From Neckera pumila (Eukaryota; Streptophyta; Bryopsida; Hypnales; Neckeraceae), in contig OZ018408.1 in NCBI GenBank assembly GCA_963969595.1, forward strand, positions 8,863,823 to 8,927,822: 64,000 nucleotides of DNA, read 5' to 3'. This document shows positions 34,900 through 47,469 of the stretch, one piece after another. The notes below the pieces were generated by a model. The model made no database searches. It was not told the DNA's origin and saw only the letters and a list, made by a program, of their open reading frames with translations. The translations under genes were made by a program, and so were the position numbers. Within the stretch, counting starts at the first letter, position 1. The number at the start of each line of letters is the position of its first letter.

Positions 34900-37870
34900 C
34901 TAAAGCACCTTATCAATCTGTAATAATGAATGGTTCGAAAATTTAGTTAAATTGACACTAAAAGTACCTGTAAAGGGATTAGCAGATACAATTCCATCCG
35001 CTACAATATCATGATTTACCTTGTCGAGGAACGTAGTTTATTGTTATCCCATGCGAAGCCCGTTCTAATTCTTTCTCATTAATTTTCCGCGCATAAAATT
35101 TGGAGAGAAATTTGGAGTTCCCTTAATCCCTAAATGCCTACCGTTTTTGGATTTTCTATTGTTCAAGAGAGCATGCCTTGGTGCCGCAAGTAGCACTGAT
35201 AGAATGCCAACTCCTCGATCTGGCGATATCCTACATGTCTTCTAAAATGCTTCGTGATGGATGATAGCAGTGGTTGAATGTGTCGATGTGACGTATATGT
35301 CTCGTACGGCATTAGAGATTATCTGGACATGCACTCTTGCAGTTATTGTGTGAAATCTCCTGTACTTTACCGTGCTTTCCACATGGGACAGATTTACAAT
35401 CAAATAGGTGAGGAGAGCGGCTAAAAATACAGGGATTTTTTGTATGAAATTAACCAAGTTCGGAGGACTAAGCAACATTGTTTGACCTTCTCATGTGGTC
35501 CAATTTCCAAGCCTAAGTAATCATGAGTAGGATTAAATGTTGCCGTAAAGTCCTTTGAATTAGCTACTTTCTCTTCAATAATTATGCATTTCTAGCCATT
35601 CTCTTCTCGCTGTTGAGTGTCGTGTGAAGAGAACTGTTTCCTTTTTTCTCTGTGTTGTCATTTTTTTACTGCCCACAATAACTGTTGTCTTTCACTGGAC
35701 AGAAGGGTGAAAAAGAGGCTAAGATGCAGTCAGGTGGCGCCAAAGGTAAATTCAAGGTGGAGCCGGGGCAATTCAATTTATGATAATGAAATTCTCCATA
35801 TTGACGTCAAGGGTATGCATTGTTGCATACCCTTTTCAAATTCATGGGAACTGGGCTGTGACGCAGTTGCACCATGAGGCCATATCGCTTGAGCTACTGT
35901 GTCCAGCGTGGGAAGTGGATGTGTCAAATGACCACATTTGTGGATGAGGTTGTTGAAAGCCATTTTAGTTGCTTTGTGATTTGGTACCTGTAATTTGGGT
36001 TAGGAAGTAGGTTAGCGTAGCAATGCTAGAGCAGTGATCGTGTGTGGTGCCCTGCATATTTAAAAACATTGCTGCAGATCGATGCATCTAAGGTTATTGG
36101 AATCTATTTTCAATTGGAGCATCATGATTTGGTGGATATCATGCAATTGAAGGGGTTTCGGAAGAGTACTCGTCGTTCGGTTTGTATTCCAGAGTCTAAA
36201 TGCTCGACACTGGATGGTCATGTGCCTCTCGGGAGCATAGTGTACTCAGTATCATTAGATTTGATACTTCCATCAAAGGATGTATCAATAGAAATTTATC
36301 CCGGGGATTCCAGGAGGACTCCAATGTACTGTACGATGTTTCAATAAGAGAGTAAGGTCTTCTGAGTTCTTTGGAGTAAGAGTCTGTTTGTTCAGGGTCC
36401 CACATCAATGGTAACTTGAAATACTTAAATGTTGATTGTTGAGTCAAGAAGTACTCATCATAATCATCATTACTCCACAAGTTCTTAACCTTAGAAGGAT
36501 GAGAATTAGCACTAAGGTAGTGAGCTAGAAAACAATCCAATTATTAGATAATTAGGTTAATGTAGAAAGTTTTGTTTCTACATTGATTGTGAAGGTCATT
36601 CATCTGACACTTTTTGTATTCCGTGATGTATGGGTTTAATTTTCAATTGCAATTTATCATTTGTAAAGAATACTTGTCAAAGTTTGAAGTATGCAAAGTG
36701 GAAAGAGAGTTTTTTCAAGGTTAACTAAACAATTTAACTATACAATTTAGCTTCTAGAGAAAGCATTATGAAAGCACTTGGAGAGATAACTACACAAAAT
36801 AGTGAAATTAGGTTGCCCCACACTAATTTCTCATAGGTAACACTTTCAGACATGGTGAACTATAGTCTAGGGCAACCTAATTTCACTATTTTGTGTAAGT
36901 GAAAAGGGGATTCTACACATGAAGATGAAGAGACTCAAAAACAATGTAAACTCAACTCTAAATGACCATCTACATTAGTGTGACAATGATTGATACGTTT
37001 AAGGATATTTCCCACCATGATTGGATCGCAATTTGAGTTTGAACTTACGAAGCATTGTTCTATTCCCATACCACAGTTAGTATATGGAATGCCACGTACC
37101 CTATGAATGGCTCCTTTCAATAGGCAAAATTGCAAACCGGCATACAAACGTCACTCAAAGCATTTGATAGAACCAATATGATGAATTTGTACACTAGTGC
37201 GGAGCAGTGGGATTCCAACGAATGTCACATGAACAGGTAGGTACTGCATGTGGCAGGCTTTCACGTGCCCTCGAGAATGTTAAATTTCTCTATGACAGTT
37301 GTTCAGAGAATGTGCTTACACCGATTGTTTCGACTTGTTTATTAGCACAACGGCATGATTCCACGTGATGATTGCGCTGTTCTGACTAACCACAATAATG
37401 TTGCAACACTAAACGCCGGAAACTGGAAGTGGAATCATTTTTCCTTTTTCTAAAAGAGTAACAGGCAGTCTGATTTCAACAGATTCAACACTGATGACTC
37501 CACATCAAGTGTTCGTTAGTAGTACTACAGTACATGTTTACAACAGTTCGGGTCGTCACATGAATCCCGAATTGGCACAACATTTACAACCACCCTCCGC
37601 CAACGGAGAAAGGTGGTGCTGACTACAATCTAAATCATGGGAGACAAACAAATTCTCCACCTTGCCTAGATCGAAGTCGGTACACATACCAAGGTGGAAG
37701 CCCTAAACCGTTAGAGAATGGCACTTGGAATGGCAGGAATGCATTTAAGCGGAGGCAGACTTGTGAGAGACTGAAGCAGTCGATCAGCAACCACTTGGAA
37801 AATATAGTCCGGGCAAAATTGGTGGATAAGAGCCTCATTTGGATCACTTCAGGTCACAATTAAAAGAATA
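34900..37870. other. Intergenic region without a recognised gene
   Basis: A 101-codon open frame at 36042-36347 (MQLKGFRKSTRRSVCIPESK region) is the longest plus-strand candidate and has balanced composition, but I do not recognise it and see no clear splice partners. It may be a gene fragment. The rest is AT-rich. Confidence 0.35.
36792..36897. mobile_element. Short MITE, family D (ACACAAAATAGTGAAATTAGG termini)
   Basis: ACACAAAATAGTGAAATTAG leads into GTTGCCCC at the left and is inverted at 36870-36896 as GGGCAACC then TAATTTCACTATTTTGTG. Arms of about 26 bp flank a ~50 bp centre, giving a near-perfect hairpin. Confidence 0.85.
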
Positions 37871-37877
37871 TTTTTTG

Positions 37878-40128
37878 TCATGTGGAGAGGTAAGTCAGAA
37901 GAATGACTGTAGTGGAGACACTGAAGAGGTGGTGGGGTTGCCAGGTCACTGGGGCTGCATTGGGGGGACTATAAATTGGTGACCCATTTGGTGATACAGG
38001 AGAATTAACAGGTGGAGAACCCGGTGTTGTATTATTCAGTGTTCTGCAAGGCCAACAACAAAACAACATTTTCAGTCACAAAATGCGCCTCAGTCCGGAA
38101 TAAGTTGAAAGCAAATTGAAAATCCAGCCAAGATCGATATGGCACCCTTTCCAGCAATGCACCAATTCCGAATTTGCAACATGGGATGAACCGCTAATTG
38201 GTGAAGTTTCACGAGTGGGATCAAAGCTGTACATTCAATTCTCTAGTAATGCAAGAATGAACGAACCCTGATTACGACTGTTGGACCCAGTGAGACTAAA
38301 TTGGAAGTGAAACTCAGGAAGTGGCAGCACTTACATATTTGATGGTGAGAATACACAAGTCCCTGAACCTGTTTGCACCAAAACGATACCCCAAATTAAT
38401 ACAAAAAAATACCACTGGAGGAACAAAACCTCTGGCAAAAGTAGGCCATGGAAATGAGCAAAACGAGACTTCAAACAGACACCTGGGTACTCACAATTAG
38501 GTCTCAGAGTGGACTCCCCGGCGGACTCGGACTGCAATCCCCGACAAGTCTCACATTCCCCAGAAACCTCAGCTTTTGTGACCTATTTCAACTATCCCTT
38601 GAAGCAGATGACCGAAACAGAAGTCCCATCGACATTGGAGGGAAACATGAAAGACTCACGGGTACAGGGAATCACATAATTTGGTACCCCTCTCGAAATG
38701 ACACTACCTCAACAGACAAATGGGCATCAACAATGCACTTCCGCATCAAATATTTCGAATCAAACGTGTAGAGATTTCGAGGAATGGGATTTGGGACGCA
38801 ATTCCGGATGCAAGTACAGAGTGTTTTTGAGAATTATCGTCTCAAGAAAAGAGGGTAAGGTAGAGGCTCCATAGACCACACAGTGCATTAGCGTCTCCGC
38901 CATTGACCATACATGCGAGCTTTGATCCATGCTAAGTGTGAAACTACTCAACAGTCTATTGCCATTTAGATTTCACAATTGATTTTTACTTGGACACAAA
39001 ATAAATGCGCAAAATTGAAGATGGAGCAAGATTCTAGATTGTCGTAGGAAAAGGCCTTTTCCTTGCAGTGAGTACGGTGCATGGAGCCTGTGCATTAAAT
39101 CAACCTGGAAAGATCAAAACTTGGCTGTGGTGAGGAGAAGGGAAGGGGTCCATACTAGGATCGGTGGTGACTTGCTGTGCAGTGCCACTGAAGTCACAAG
39201 ATTCCGGAGTACCATTCATCCGCAGGAAGTAAGCATTGAAGGCCCAATCGCAATGGTGAGCCAGTGTGTTGGGATCGTAGCAAACCCCTCCTTCGTTGAC
39301 AGGTCCGCAATTGATTTGCCCTTGGTTGGCAAGTGGGCCGCACGCCCAGTCCAGGGAGCTTTGTAAGGAGGTTTCGGAAGTGTTAGGGATGGAAATGCAC
39401 CACACCGAGGCAGTGGCCAGGCGCCGTGCCGGCGGCCTGGTACTGTTCAATGTCCCGTTGATCGTTATCATGGGCACGTCCTCAAACTTCGCCGTCTCCA
39501 TGGTGACGTTTCCTCCCCCTGCCACAATCCCTGCCGTTCCACAACAGAATCTTAGCACATGGACTAGCTAGCTAGGGCTTCTGGAAATACACCAGGACTA
39601 GAGAACTCCGCTCTGCTAGAAGCTCCCCATTCTGAACCTTGCTACCACTGAAGAGCGGAACAAGTCAGGATCCATATAGGAGGATCGATTTGCAGACTGA
39701 GTGTACTGATCCTGCCTACGCATCCCGTCTCTCAATTCTTCACCAACCTTCACTTACTTTCAGATTTAAGCTCTACTTTCTCCTCGTCTATCTCCTTCAA
39801 GAATCCAAATCCAGGAACCTAGCAACAGATGGAGCCTCCGCAATTCAGAGGACACTCTGTAACATTTCAACAATGATACCATTCCGCTAACTCTCCACAA
39901 CCTAAACGAACAAATTGAGGGACTTGCATGCTACCCGGCCGCGGCTCCCAGTGATTCGACGAGCTTCATCAGCATTGCTGAAAGAATATGGGGCGACGAT
40001 CGAATTCAAGGTGAATCAGTCCAAACGCAACCCAAATTGAGGATCGACCGCAAAACCATTTACGTACCTAGCAAGAGGGGCGCCACCACCAGAAACAGAG
40101 CCACCACAGTCCAGCACTGCCTCATCAT
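37878..40128 (-). CDS. X8 (CBM43) domain GPI-anchored protein, plasmodesmal callose-binding type
   Basis: Four exons: 40128-40068, 39530-39156, 38368-38335, 38043-37878, giving 211 residues in one continuous frame. Exon 1 encodes a signal peptide (MMRQCWTVVALFLVVAPLLA). Residues 62-150 form an X8 domain: SVWC, DWACG, INCGP, GGVCYDP, HHCDWAFNAYF, SCDFSG, then TDPSSGTC, with cysteines at 65, 84, 95, 104, 114, 132 and 150. A Pro/Ser/Asn-rich linker and a hydrophobic tail (LFSVSTTVILLTYLST) predict GPI anchoring. X8-GPI proteins include the PDCBs, which bind beta-1,3-glucan (callose) at the plasmodesmal neck wall; that role is inferred from architecture. The tiny third exon (34 nt) carries the last cysteine. 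Two adjacent ATGs occur at the start; I used the first. Confidence 0.9.
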
Positions 40129-40459
40129 AGCTGCAATCCCAGTTCTCCTAGCTCCTGCCGATCGACGATCACAAGCTCGCAATACCCCAACCTAGAAAGC
40201 AAAGTACAACTTAGCACCCACCATCAGTCCCATTCTTTCAGACACAGCTTCCCCACCCACACGTCCAGCGCAAAAGCACCTCCAGCTGCATACACAAATG
40301 AGTTAACCCTCGTTCCGCCAATCAATCAATTGCCGCTGTCGATCAAGAACAACATTACCTTCTAGACACGACGCAAGAAAGCTACTGTAGAGCAGAGTAT
40401 CGACAGACACAGCAAACTGTAAGTACTCACAGCCGGAATCTCACAACTAAGCTAGCATG

Positions 40460-41090
40460 TGAGAGATGAGACGAGAGATCCGGTGCTGCGAAGCTAGCCA
40501 AGTGAAGACAAGGAAGCCATGTGAAATGTGTTGTATAATGGAGCCAAGGACAGACGTACTGGTGGGAAATTTTGGTTGCCCGAGTTCTGTGCAGGGAACT
40601 TACAGGCGGAGAATAGGTCCGCCTAGGATCCTCCTTGGAAGCGCTGGCCTGGCTGCAAGTCATGGGAAGATGCACGAGCCAGGATCTGCTCCCTTGTACT
40701 GCCCTGCGTCCTCCATCTGGACTGATCTCCGCCTTTGAATTCTTCTCCTAAAAACCTGTAAATTCTGCAAGCCCTGGCTTGCGGCCTTGCCAACCCTGGG
40801 CTGCCTTTTCAGTCCCGAGGGAGCAAGGCACGGCTTTTGCTTGACGCTGTGTCATTCCGACATCATAAAAAATCGGGTTTCGAGATGCCCTGGCTGCCTT
40901 GTTGGTGCTCCTGGCGTTCTGGATGTCATGGGTAGTCGTTAGCCACCAAATCTTGTACTCCGTAGTAGTAAACAGCCGAACCGATGCTCCGGCCTATACC
41001 CGGGCCAGAAAGAGCAATTACCGGTACAGTAAACTGCACTGATGACCGTGTTTTAGTAGCAATTACTGTAAACTAGACGGATGAGTAATT
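40460..41090. other. Intergenic, upstream of the X8 gene
   Basis: Moderately GC-rich near the X8 gene and AT-rich further on. Open frames on both strands at 40427-40738 overlap and show no family resemblance. Promoter or 5' leader sequence is likely near 40130-40460. Confidence 0.3.
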
Positions 41091-41849
41091 TGACAGTGAT
41101 CCCAGAACTAGTTTATGAAATTTAGTGCAATATGCAAACTAGTTTAGGGAATTTAGTGCAATGTGCTATCTTCAAGACAAAGAGGTTACCTTAAGAGTGA
41201 GTGGCATAAAAGAAAAATAGAAAGAAAGGATTTTGCAAGTTGTAAAGGATGATTGGGAGTACTATAACACAAAATTGACTATATAGATGCTAATTCCAAT
41301 GTGGAGGAAGTAACAAATTGGCTATCAAGTTCTATTGGTTGTTTCAATCTTGGCGAAAATCTAATTTTTCCAATGATTTTCTTCAATGTACATTTAGCTA
41401 CTGAAACTTTTAAGTAGCAATGGAGCAAATTTTAGCCAGTTCTGTGAACACCAAAAATTATTGTTACTTGTGCCACTGACATCTCATCATATTCAGCACC
41501 GACTTAGCACTGACTTTGCACTGACCCATAATTTGATTTTACGCAAACCGTTTTGATGTTTCGATTATAATCACAATTGTGATTTATATTCGAATTCACA
41601 CATGGAGCCCAATGATCCAAAGCAACTGAAATGCATGCACTTTCTGGTGTACTCGTGGTCGCACTTGGCTCAGCTGGGGCGAAGTGCAAATATGCAACAG
41701 GTGAGAGAAATCAATCTGGTGTTGTGTGTGAAAGCTGATTGATTGATTTGATTGATTTGGTGAAATTCGTTCTGGTAAACTTTACTTCTGTTCAGAGTCT
41801 GAAACTGTTGAGAGGAGTACTGGAAGAGTCAGTATTGGCAGTCAAAACG

Positions 41850-41882
41850 GAGACGATACTTGATACTTGATACTTGATACTC
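41850..41882. repeat. Heptamer microsatellite (GATACTT)
   Basis: GATACTT is repeated four times with the last unit slightly altered, directly next to the family C MITE. Confidence 0.8.
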
Positions 41883-41884
41883 AC

Positions 41885-42329
41885 TAAGGTAAACTAGCCC
41901 ATTGTGGTCAAACTTTGGAGTCTACCCTCATGCCATAGCTGAAAGTTTTCAAATTTTTTCCCACATGAAGACAAGTGTGAGAAGTAGTGAGAGCAATTGA
42001 AATTATATTTTTCAAACAAAGTATGAATTTATTATGGATTTTTGAAGTGATCTATCCAAAAGAGTCAATAGACTACTCTACAACCAACAAAAAGTGTGTC
42101 CAATATGCTCTTCTTAATCACCTAAAGTGGTTACAATAATTTCTAATGTAGAAGGCCATAAAAAGTCACTTCCTACAATGGTTTACACTGAAAAAGTAGG
42201 TGTTCCTAATGAGGTCACTAATCACTCCATTGGTGTCAGGTTAGACATTGATTGTGGCCAAAATAACTGTCATGGGGTCATTAGGTGTCCACTATGGGTC
42301 ATTTGACCACAATGGGCTGGTCTACCTTA
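41885..42329. mobile_element. MITE, family C (TAAGGTAAAC termini)
   Basis: The left end TAAGGTAAACTAGCCCATTG (then TGGTCAAA) is inverted at the right end as TTTGACCACAATGGGCTGG then TCTACCTTA. The interior aligns with 56310-56855: AAAGTATGAATTTATTATG, ATAGACTACTCTACAACCAA and AACAAAAAGTGTGTCCA versus CAACAAAAAGTGTTTCCA. The TAAGGTA tip is shared with family B. Confidence 0.85.
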
Positions 42330-42408
42330 GTAGTGATGAATATTTTCAATGCAGTTGTGGTTTTGATGTTTAAGTAGTTATTTGACTTCACTGAGTATAG
42401 TCAGCTTT

Positions 42409-43747
42409 TACACAAAATAGTGAAATTAGGTTGCCCTACACTGATTTCTTGACAGTCCACACTATATAAATATTCACTACTGTACAATGATGCATTCAAT
42501 CCAAAGCATGTATGTGGCATAGATTAGTGTACTACACTGAATAGGGATATAAAGTGGACCCATACTAATTAATCAACATTCCACACTATATAAATATCTA
42601 CCTTGGGTTGTACATCTTGTCTCAAATATGTACAATTTCTAAAGAAACGTCCCTTTAACCCCTAAACGCCCAAACACCGTTTTGGGGCAACATAGCAATT
42701 TTGGCCAGTTCACTACGAATGGAGTTTTTATTTTTTTTCCTTGAAATTTTCACAAAACATTTTCCCGAGGAGTAGCTTTAAGGCCTAACAATTTTCATAA
42801 CTTTTGACTGCATGATTAAAAAGTTATTGTATAATATGTGATTTTCAGTGCTTGGTGGGCAGCTGAAAAAGTTCTTAAAAAATCATTTTTAAAATAAATA
42901 AAAATTTGAAATTGGTTCTCTAGATTCATATAAACATGGAAAGCTTTGAATCATGCCATTTTGATTAATGAGATGAAAATTACGAGGAGTTTTAGTTTGC
43001 GGGTAGTTATGGAATCTCTACTCTAAAATAAACTTTGAAGTCCTTTATTTAACTCAATTTTCAATATTTTTGAAAAGAAAAGAAAAAAATAGGTGTAGAT
43101 TGTTTATTACAACATTACAACCATTGGGATTGGCATTTTTCAATTCCATAATTAAATTCTTAACAATTTAGTGTTTTGAATCATTCTCTACTTCTTTCTA
43201 CATACTATTTTTTTCCTATATGTTGTACAATTCCAAATGATCTGAATTTTTCAAGCATATATCCAACTTGACTTCAAAAATGAATCCAAAGAGTAACCAC
43301 CATTTTAGACATTTTTTCATACAAATGTGACCTTGTGAAGTGCAGCTGCCCGGATTTTCGCAGGGACAAAAAAAGGATTTTTCTCAATTCAAACACTAAT
43401 ATCTTGCAATCTGCACGGTGGAAAATTCTGATATTCTTCCACATCTTCTCAAACTAGTGCACTACAAGATCTTACCGTTATATGTGTCCAAAAATGTTTT
43501 TTTTCTAAAATTTGGTACTTGTATTAGAAATGGCAGGTTTGGAGCACTTTTTGTGAAAACATAGTCAAATACATTTAGGGGTTAATTATTTGGTCCTCCT
43601 CATATCCTATTCAGTATAGTTCACTGAGGCCTAGTTCAGAGAGTTGCATGTACCACCATGTGGACAATCATTGATCTATGAGGTAATTTATTTGAAGTAA
43701 GGCAGCCTATTTGGTAAGGCAACCTAATTTCATTATAATTTTGTGTA
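42409..43747. mobile_element. Family D element interrupted by a family A element
   Basis: The left end TACACAAAATAGTGAAATTA (then GGTTGCC) is inverted at 43717-43747 as GGCAACCTAATTTCATT then ATAATTTTGTGTA. A full family A copy lies inside at 42655-43587, giving nesting. Internal TATATAAATAT blocks next to CCACACTA repeat twice on the left side. Confidence 0.8.
42655..43587 (-). mobile_element. Family A element, full-length, inside a family D element
   Basis: The ends are TTAACCCCTAAACGCC and ATTTAGGGGTTAATT. The interior is the reverse-orientation counterpart of 48051-48977: GTTTGCGGGTAGTTATGG, TCTCTACTCTAAAATAAACT, ACAACCATTGGGATTGGC, GTTGTACAATTCCAAATGA, TTGTGAAGTGCAGCTGCC, CACTACAAGATCTTACCG. 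Confidence 0.85.
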
Positions 43748-44558
43748 GTGGAAGGCACTATGGCCACTTGAAAGACTAATCTTCAAGACTAAAATGTAGC
43801 TTATGTCCATTCCTCTTTTCATTGCTTTTTATGGTTTTGTATTGATGAAAATATGTTTTGGGGATGTTGGTAAGGCAGGTATAAGATTGTTAGGGTATAA
43901 GACTCATATTGGGTTAGGATCTCTTGAATGCTGATCGAAGCACATTCTTACAAATTTCAAGGAAAGAAGAGAGGGAGGCACATCCACATACCACAACAAT
44001 TTGATTTGTAATTTTTAGACTAAAACTAAATGAAATATAGTTTTCTAAAGCTCACAGCACTAGGGTGCTATCTAAGGCCATAGGTACTACCATTAAATGT
44101 CAAACAATTGTCCATCTATGGTCCATATGTAGTCCCAAAATGAAAGCATGTAAACCTTAAACTTAAACAACATGGTGTATGTAATTGCTTAGGATGGCAC
44201 AAAGTGTCCCACCACTCATAACTCCAAATTATTTACATTGAAATTTTGTATACTTCCAAATCAGATGTAGTCCCCATTCCCCAAAGGCTCATAAAAGTAT
44301 GCAATAGTAATTCCCAATTGGCACCAATTCATCACTGGACTCTTTTTCATTTCTAAGATGACAATTCACAGTTTAATAGTAAGAATAGTTCTTAGAATAT
44401 AGGTAGAATGTGGATAGGCTCCCTTAGTGATCTTAGTCCTATTGCACTACATTGATATATGGTAACACCCTAAAAACCCAATTTTTTGATGTTCTCATCT
44501 GTAGGTGCAAGCGGAAAAAAAATTCAACTAAAATGTTATATCAAAATGGTTGTTTGGT

Positions 44559-44792
44559 AGAATGAAATTAGGTTGCCTTATACTAATCTCTCGACAGTTG
44601 ATACTATAGAAATATTTATTGTTATTGTATGAGAATGCACTGCTTTTGAAATTTTCGATAATCACCATTGTAATTGGGATTCATGAACCTCCATGTGTAC
44701 AAATGGAAATACCTGTAGGAGTATTTGTTGACTTTGATGGCTAAGAAAGTAAAGTAACTTTCTTGGGGTAAGGCAACCTAATTTCTATGTTT
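44559..44792. mobile_element. Short family D element
   Basis: AATGAAATTAGGTTGCCTTA at the left is inverted at 44769-44784 as TAAGGCAACCTAATTT. The next bases (TACTAATCTCTCGACAGTTG) resemble the corresponding part of 42409-43747 (CACTGATTTCTTGACAGTC). Confidence 0.75.
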
Positions 44793-45319
44793 TCAAATTG
44801 CAACCAAGTTTTTTCCCAATTCCATCCGCTAACAATGAACAAACCGGCTAATCTCTTTCAACATTGGATGGTCAATAGGCGGCAATCTCTAAATTGGTTG
44901 AAATTAGCTGAGTTTCTAGCAAAAAAAATCCTTGTGCTACTAGTACATTGTAAAAAAGGGCCTGTAATGGAGACAATTTAGACAAATCTGCAACAAACAA
45001 TAGAATTTGATAGCCAATTTGCAACTTCCTCCACATTGGAATTGCAGTTGATCTATTTAGTCAGTTTTGTGTTATAGTATTTCCAATAATCCTCAACAAC
45101 TTGCAAAATCCTTTCTTTTCTATTTTTTTGTATACTACTCACTTTCAAGGTACCCAAAAGTGATGCATGTTTGTCTTGAAGGTTGCATATGGCACTAAAT
45201 TCCATAAACTAGTTCTGGGATCACTGGTCAGTACCTCAAATATTATCTATTTAGGTGGTAGATTTTTCATACCAAAGTCAAACTAATTGGTGAAGTCAGT
45301 CTATTTCACGGCTCTGGCA

Positions 45320-45609
45320 CTGTCTATTTGCAGGACGGTTTAGCGGCAGCCTTGTGGAGCTACAGTACTTCTGCTCAACGAAACTTACAGGCAGTTGTGC
45401 TTCCCCAACTTCAGTTGACCGGTTCACCCTGGACATTGATACAAGACGTGGTTCATGCCACACTCTTCAAATAGTTTTAGGATCCACGTTACCTACCACC
45501 AGTTCCTTTAGCTTATGGCATCTTCACCGTGGAACCCTAAAAACGCACTGTAAATCTGGAGTACTGTATGTCTGCCGAAATAGGGTGCTGATTTCAACAC
45601 ACCCTACTA
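45320..45609 (+). other. GC-richer segment between two elements, possible captured gene fragment
   Basis: The stretch opens with TCTATTTGCAG, a good splice acceptor, and stays open for 87 codons from 45354 (a second frame reads DGLAAALWSYSTSAQRNLQA). Its composition is gene-like compared with both flanks, but I recognise no family. It sits between the long-terminal element and a family B MITE. Confidence 0.3.
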
Positions 45610-46013
45610 TAAGGTAGAGGCACCCATTGTCGATCTGGACCCATTCCCAATCTGTAGGGGGTACTATTTCCGATCTTAGCTAGAACAAACCTAAACAAAT
45701 CCAATCTAAGCTTGGAATGATTTTTTTCAAAGTAGGAACTAATAAGGTTATGACACATGTCCCAAAGTAGTGAGAGAAAACGCACTTCTTGATGGATCGG
45801 AATTGGAAGAGTCTAGAGATCGGCAACTGGTCCTGAGTACTTTTTGGCTTCCAAAATTTGACAGTAATTTCAACTTTGGGAATAAAATTATGAAAAAATT
45901 TCAATCTCCATATTTCCTCTCTTTCTACATGTGAAAAAACTTGCTTTGTTATAAACTATTCATGATGTGCTGGTAAATCCCTTAAAAGATTGACAATAGG
46001 TGCCTCTACCTTA
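45610..46013. mobile_element. MITE, family B
   Basis: TAAGGTAGAGGCACCCATTG (then TC) at the left is inverted at the right as GACAATAGGTGCCTCTACC then TTA. The interior is homologous to 7266-7618, including CCCAAAGTAGTGAG and TTTTTGGCTTCCAAAATTTG. Confidence 0.88.
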
Positions 46014-46408
46014 TATCATGAAGGTCAGATTTGAGATAAACTAAGTCCTTTCTGTAAAAAAAACAAAGCAAACAAGCACATGTCATCTTGTGAATGGTGT
46101 GAGGTGACGCAAATCTTTAAGACTTTGACTGGGAAATTCAATTTCAGTCCCCAAGTGCCAAATCATAGCTTTACATATGGTATCCTATTTCATGAAGGTT
46201 GGAGTCGGCATAAATTCAGTCTTTTTGTAAAAAAAACGTCCAATGCTATCTTGTGAATGGTATGAGGTGATATGGCCCCTTAAGAATCTAACATAGAAAT
46301 TCAATTTCAGCACCTAAGTGTTAAATCTTACTTTCATGTATTGTATACTTCAAATCTTTTTTGGATCTATATTTTTTTTCCAGACCCCTGATGTTTTCTA
46401 TTCTTGCA

Positions 46409-46704
46409 TTAGGGGAGATTTGGAGCCGTTGGCAGACTGCGAGTTATCCTACGTTCCCAAACTACAGGAACACAGGATAATTGCTGGCTGATGTGGTCGA
46501 AACAATGCCACGTCATTTTTGAAAAAAAATAAAAATAAAAATTGCTTAGAATGATATTTTGGCATTTTTTTGTTTGTTTATTAGTTATTTTTTATTTTTT
46601 ATTTTGAATAAAAAAAATCTAATAGCCCGTATCACTGTTTATAGGGTCGGGCTAGATTGGAACGGGCTTGAAACGGCCCTCTAAAGGCCTCAAATCTCTC
46701 CTAA
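46409..46704. mobile_element. MITE, family E (AGGGGAGATTTGGAGCC termini)
   Basis: TTAGGGGAGATTTGGAGCC at the left is inverted at the right as GGCCTCAAATCTCTCCTAA. A palindromic ACGT region lies at 46488-46517 (CTGATGTGG facing CCACGTCAT). It shares GGGC-rich and ACGT blocks in opposite orientation with 49654-49940. Confidence 0.75.
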
Positions 46705-47469
46705 GAGCATCTTTTACAGCCTTCCAAATAGCCAGGCTCCTTCAATCTAGATCCATCTAATGTACAGGGGATGGCCACTTGTATCCTCAATAGTGCAATC
46801 GCCTAAAATATACTTCCAACCAATCACAAGTTATAGAACTTACAAAAGTAGTAAATAAGCTATCATTTATTATGACAACTTATTAATCCCAAGAGAGTAT
46901 ATAGCATATAGAGGGGTTAGTGACCCCTTCAAATATGGCCTTATTTAAAGGGGAAAGTGAAAATATACTCTGAAGTACACTAAAATTGATTGCTTATCAT
47001 CCAAAAATTAGAAGAGAGCGGTTCTTTGGAGGGGTGCAAGAGATGCTCTAATGCATGTAACACTTATTTTTCAAAGTCATACTAATCTAATATATGTAGG
47101 ATGAAATATTATAGTATTATATTAATATCAAAAATTAAAAAATATTTTGTAATGGCACTACATTAAAATTAATTGATTAGTGTAGGTGAGACAAAATACA
47201 ATTTTTTGTGTACTTTTGTAGGTGAATGTAGTAAAAAAACTTCATCAAGGTCAAAAATGCGAGTGGTTCATTTGTGTAGAGGGTTGGCCACTTGTTTATC
47301 TCACTTGTACATGTCTATCTATATGAAAAAGCCAAAAACATCTTTGCTATTTACACAGCATGCTAAGTGCAAAAGAATGAGCAACACTGAAAAGAATTGT
47401 TCACTCTACAAAAATTAGATATTAGAAAGGGCATAGAGAACCGAAGACAAGTATTGTGCACTTTACATT

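Larger units (their letters stand above)
41091..45230. mobile_element. Composite element with ~300 bp inverted termini
   Basis: 41091-41400 and 44925-45230 are imperfect inverted copies. Left blocks CAGTGATCCCAGAACTAGTT, AATTTAGTGCAATATGC, GAAAGGATTTTGCAAGTTG, ATAACACAAAATTGACTATA and GGCTATCAAGTTCTATTG recur inverted at the right as AACTAGTTCTGGGATCACTG, GCATATGGCACTAAATT, CAACTTGCAAAATCCTTTC, TAGTCAGTTTTGTGTTAT and CAATAGAATTTGATAGCC. Long inverted ends suit Mutator-like or foldback elements. No transposase frame is visible. The interior is filled by other elements (41885-42329, 42409-43747, 44559-44792). Confidence 0.75.
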
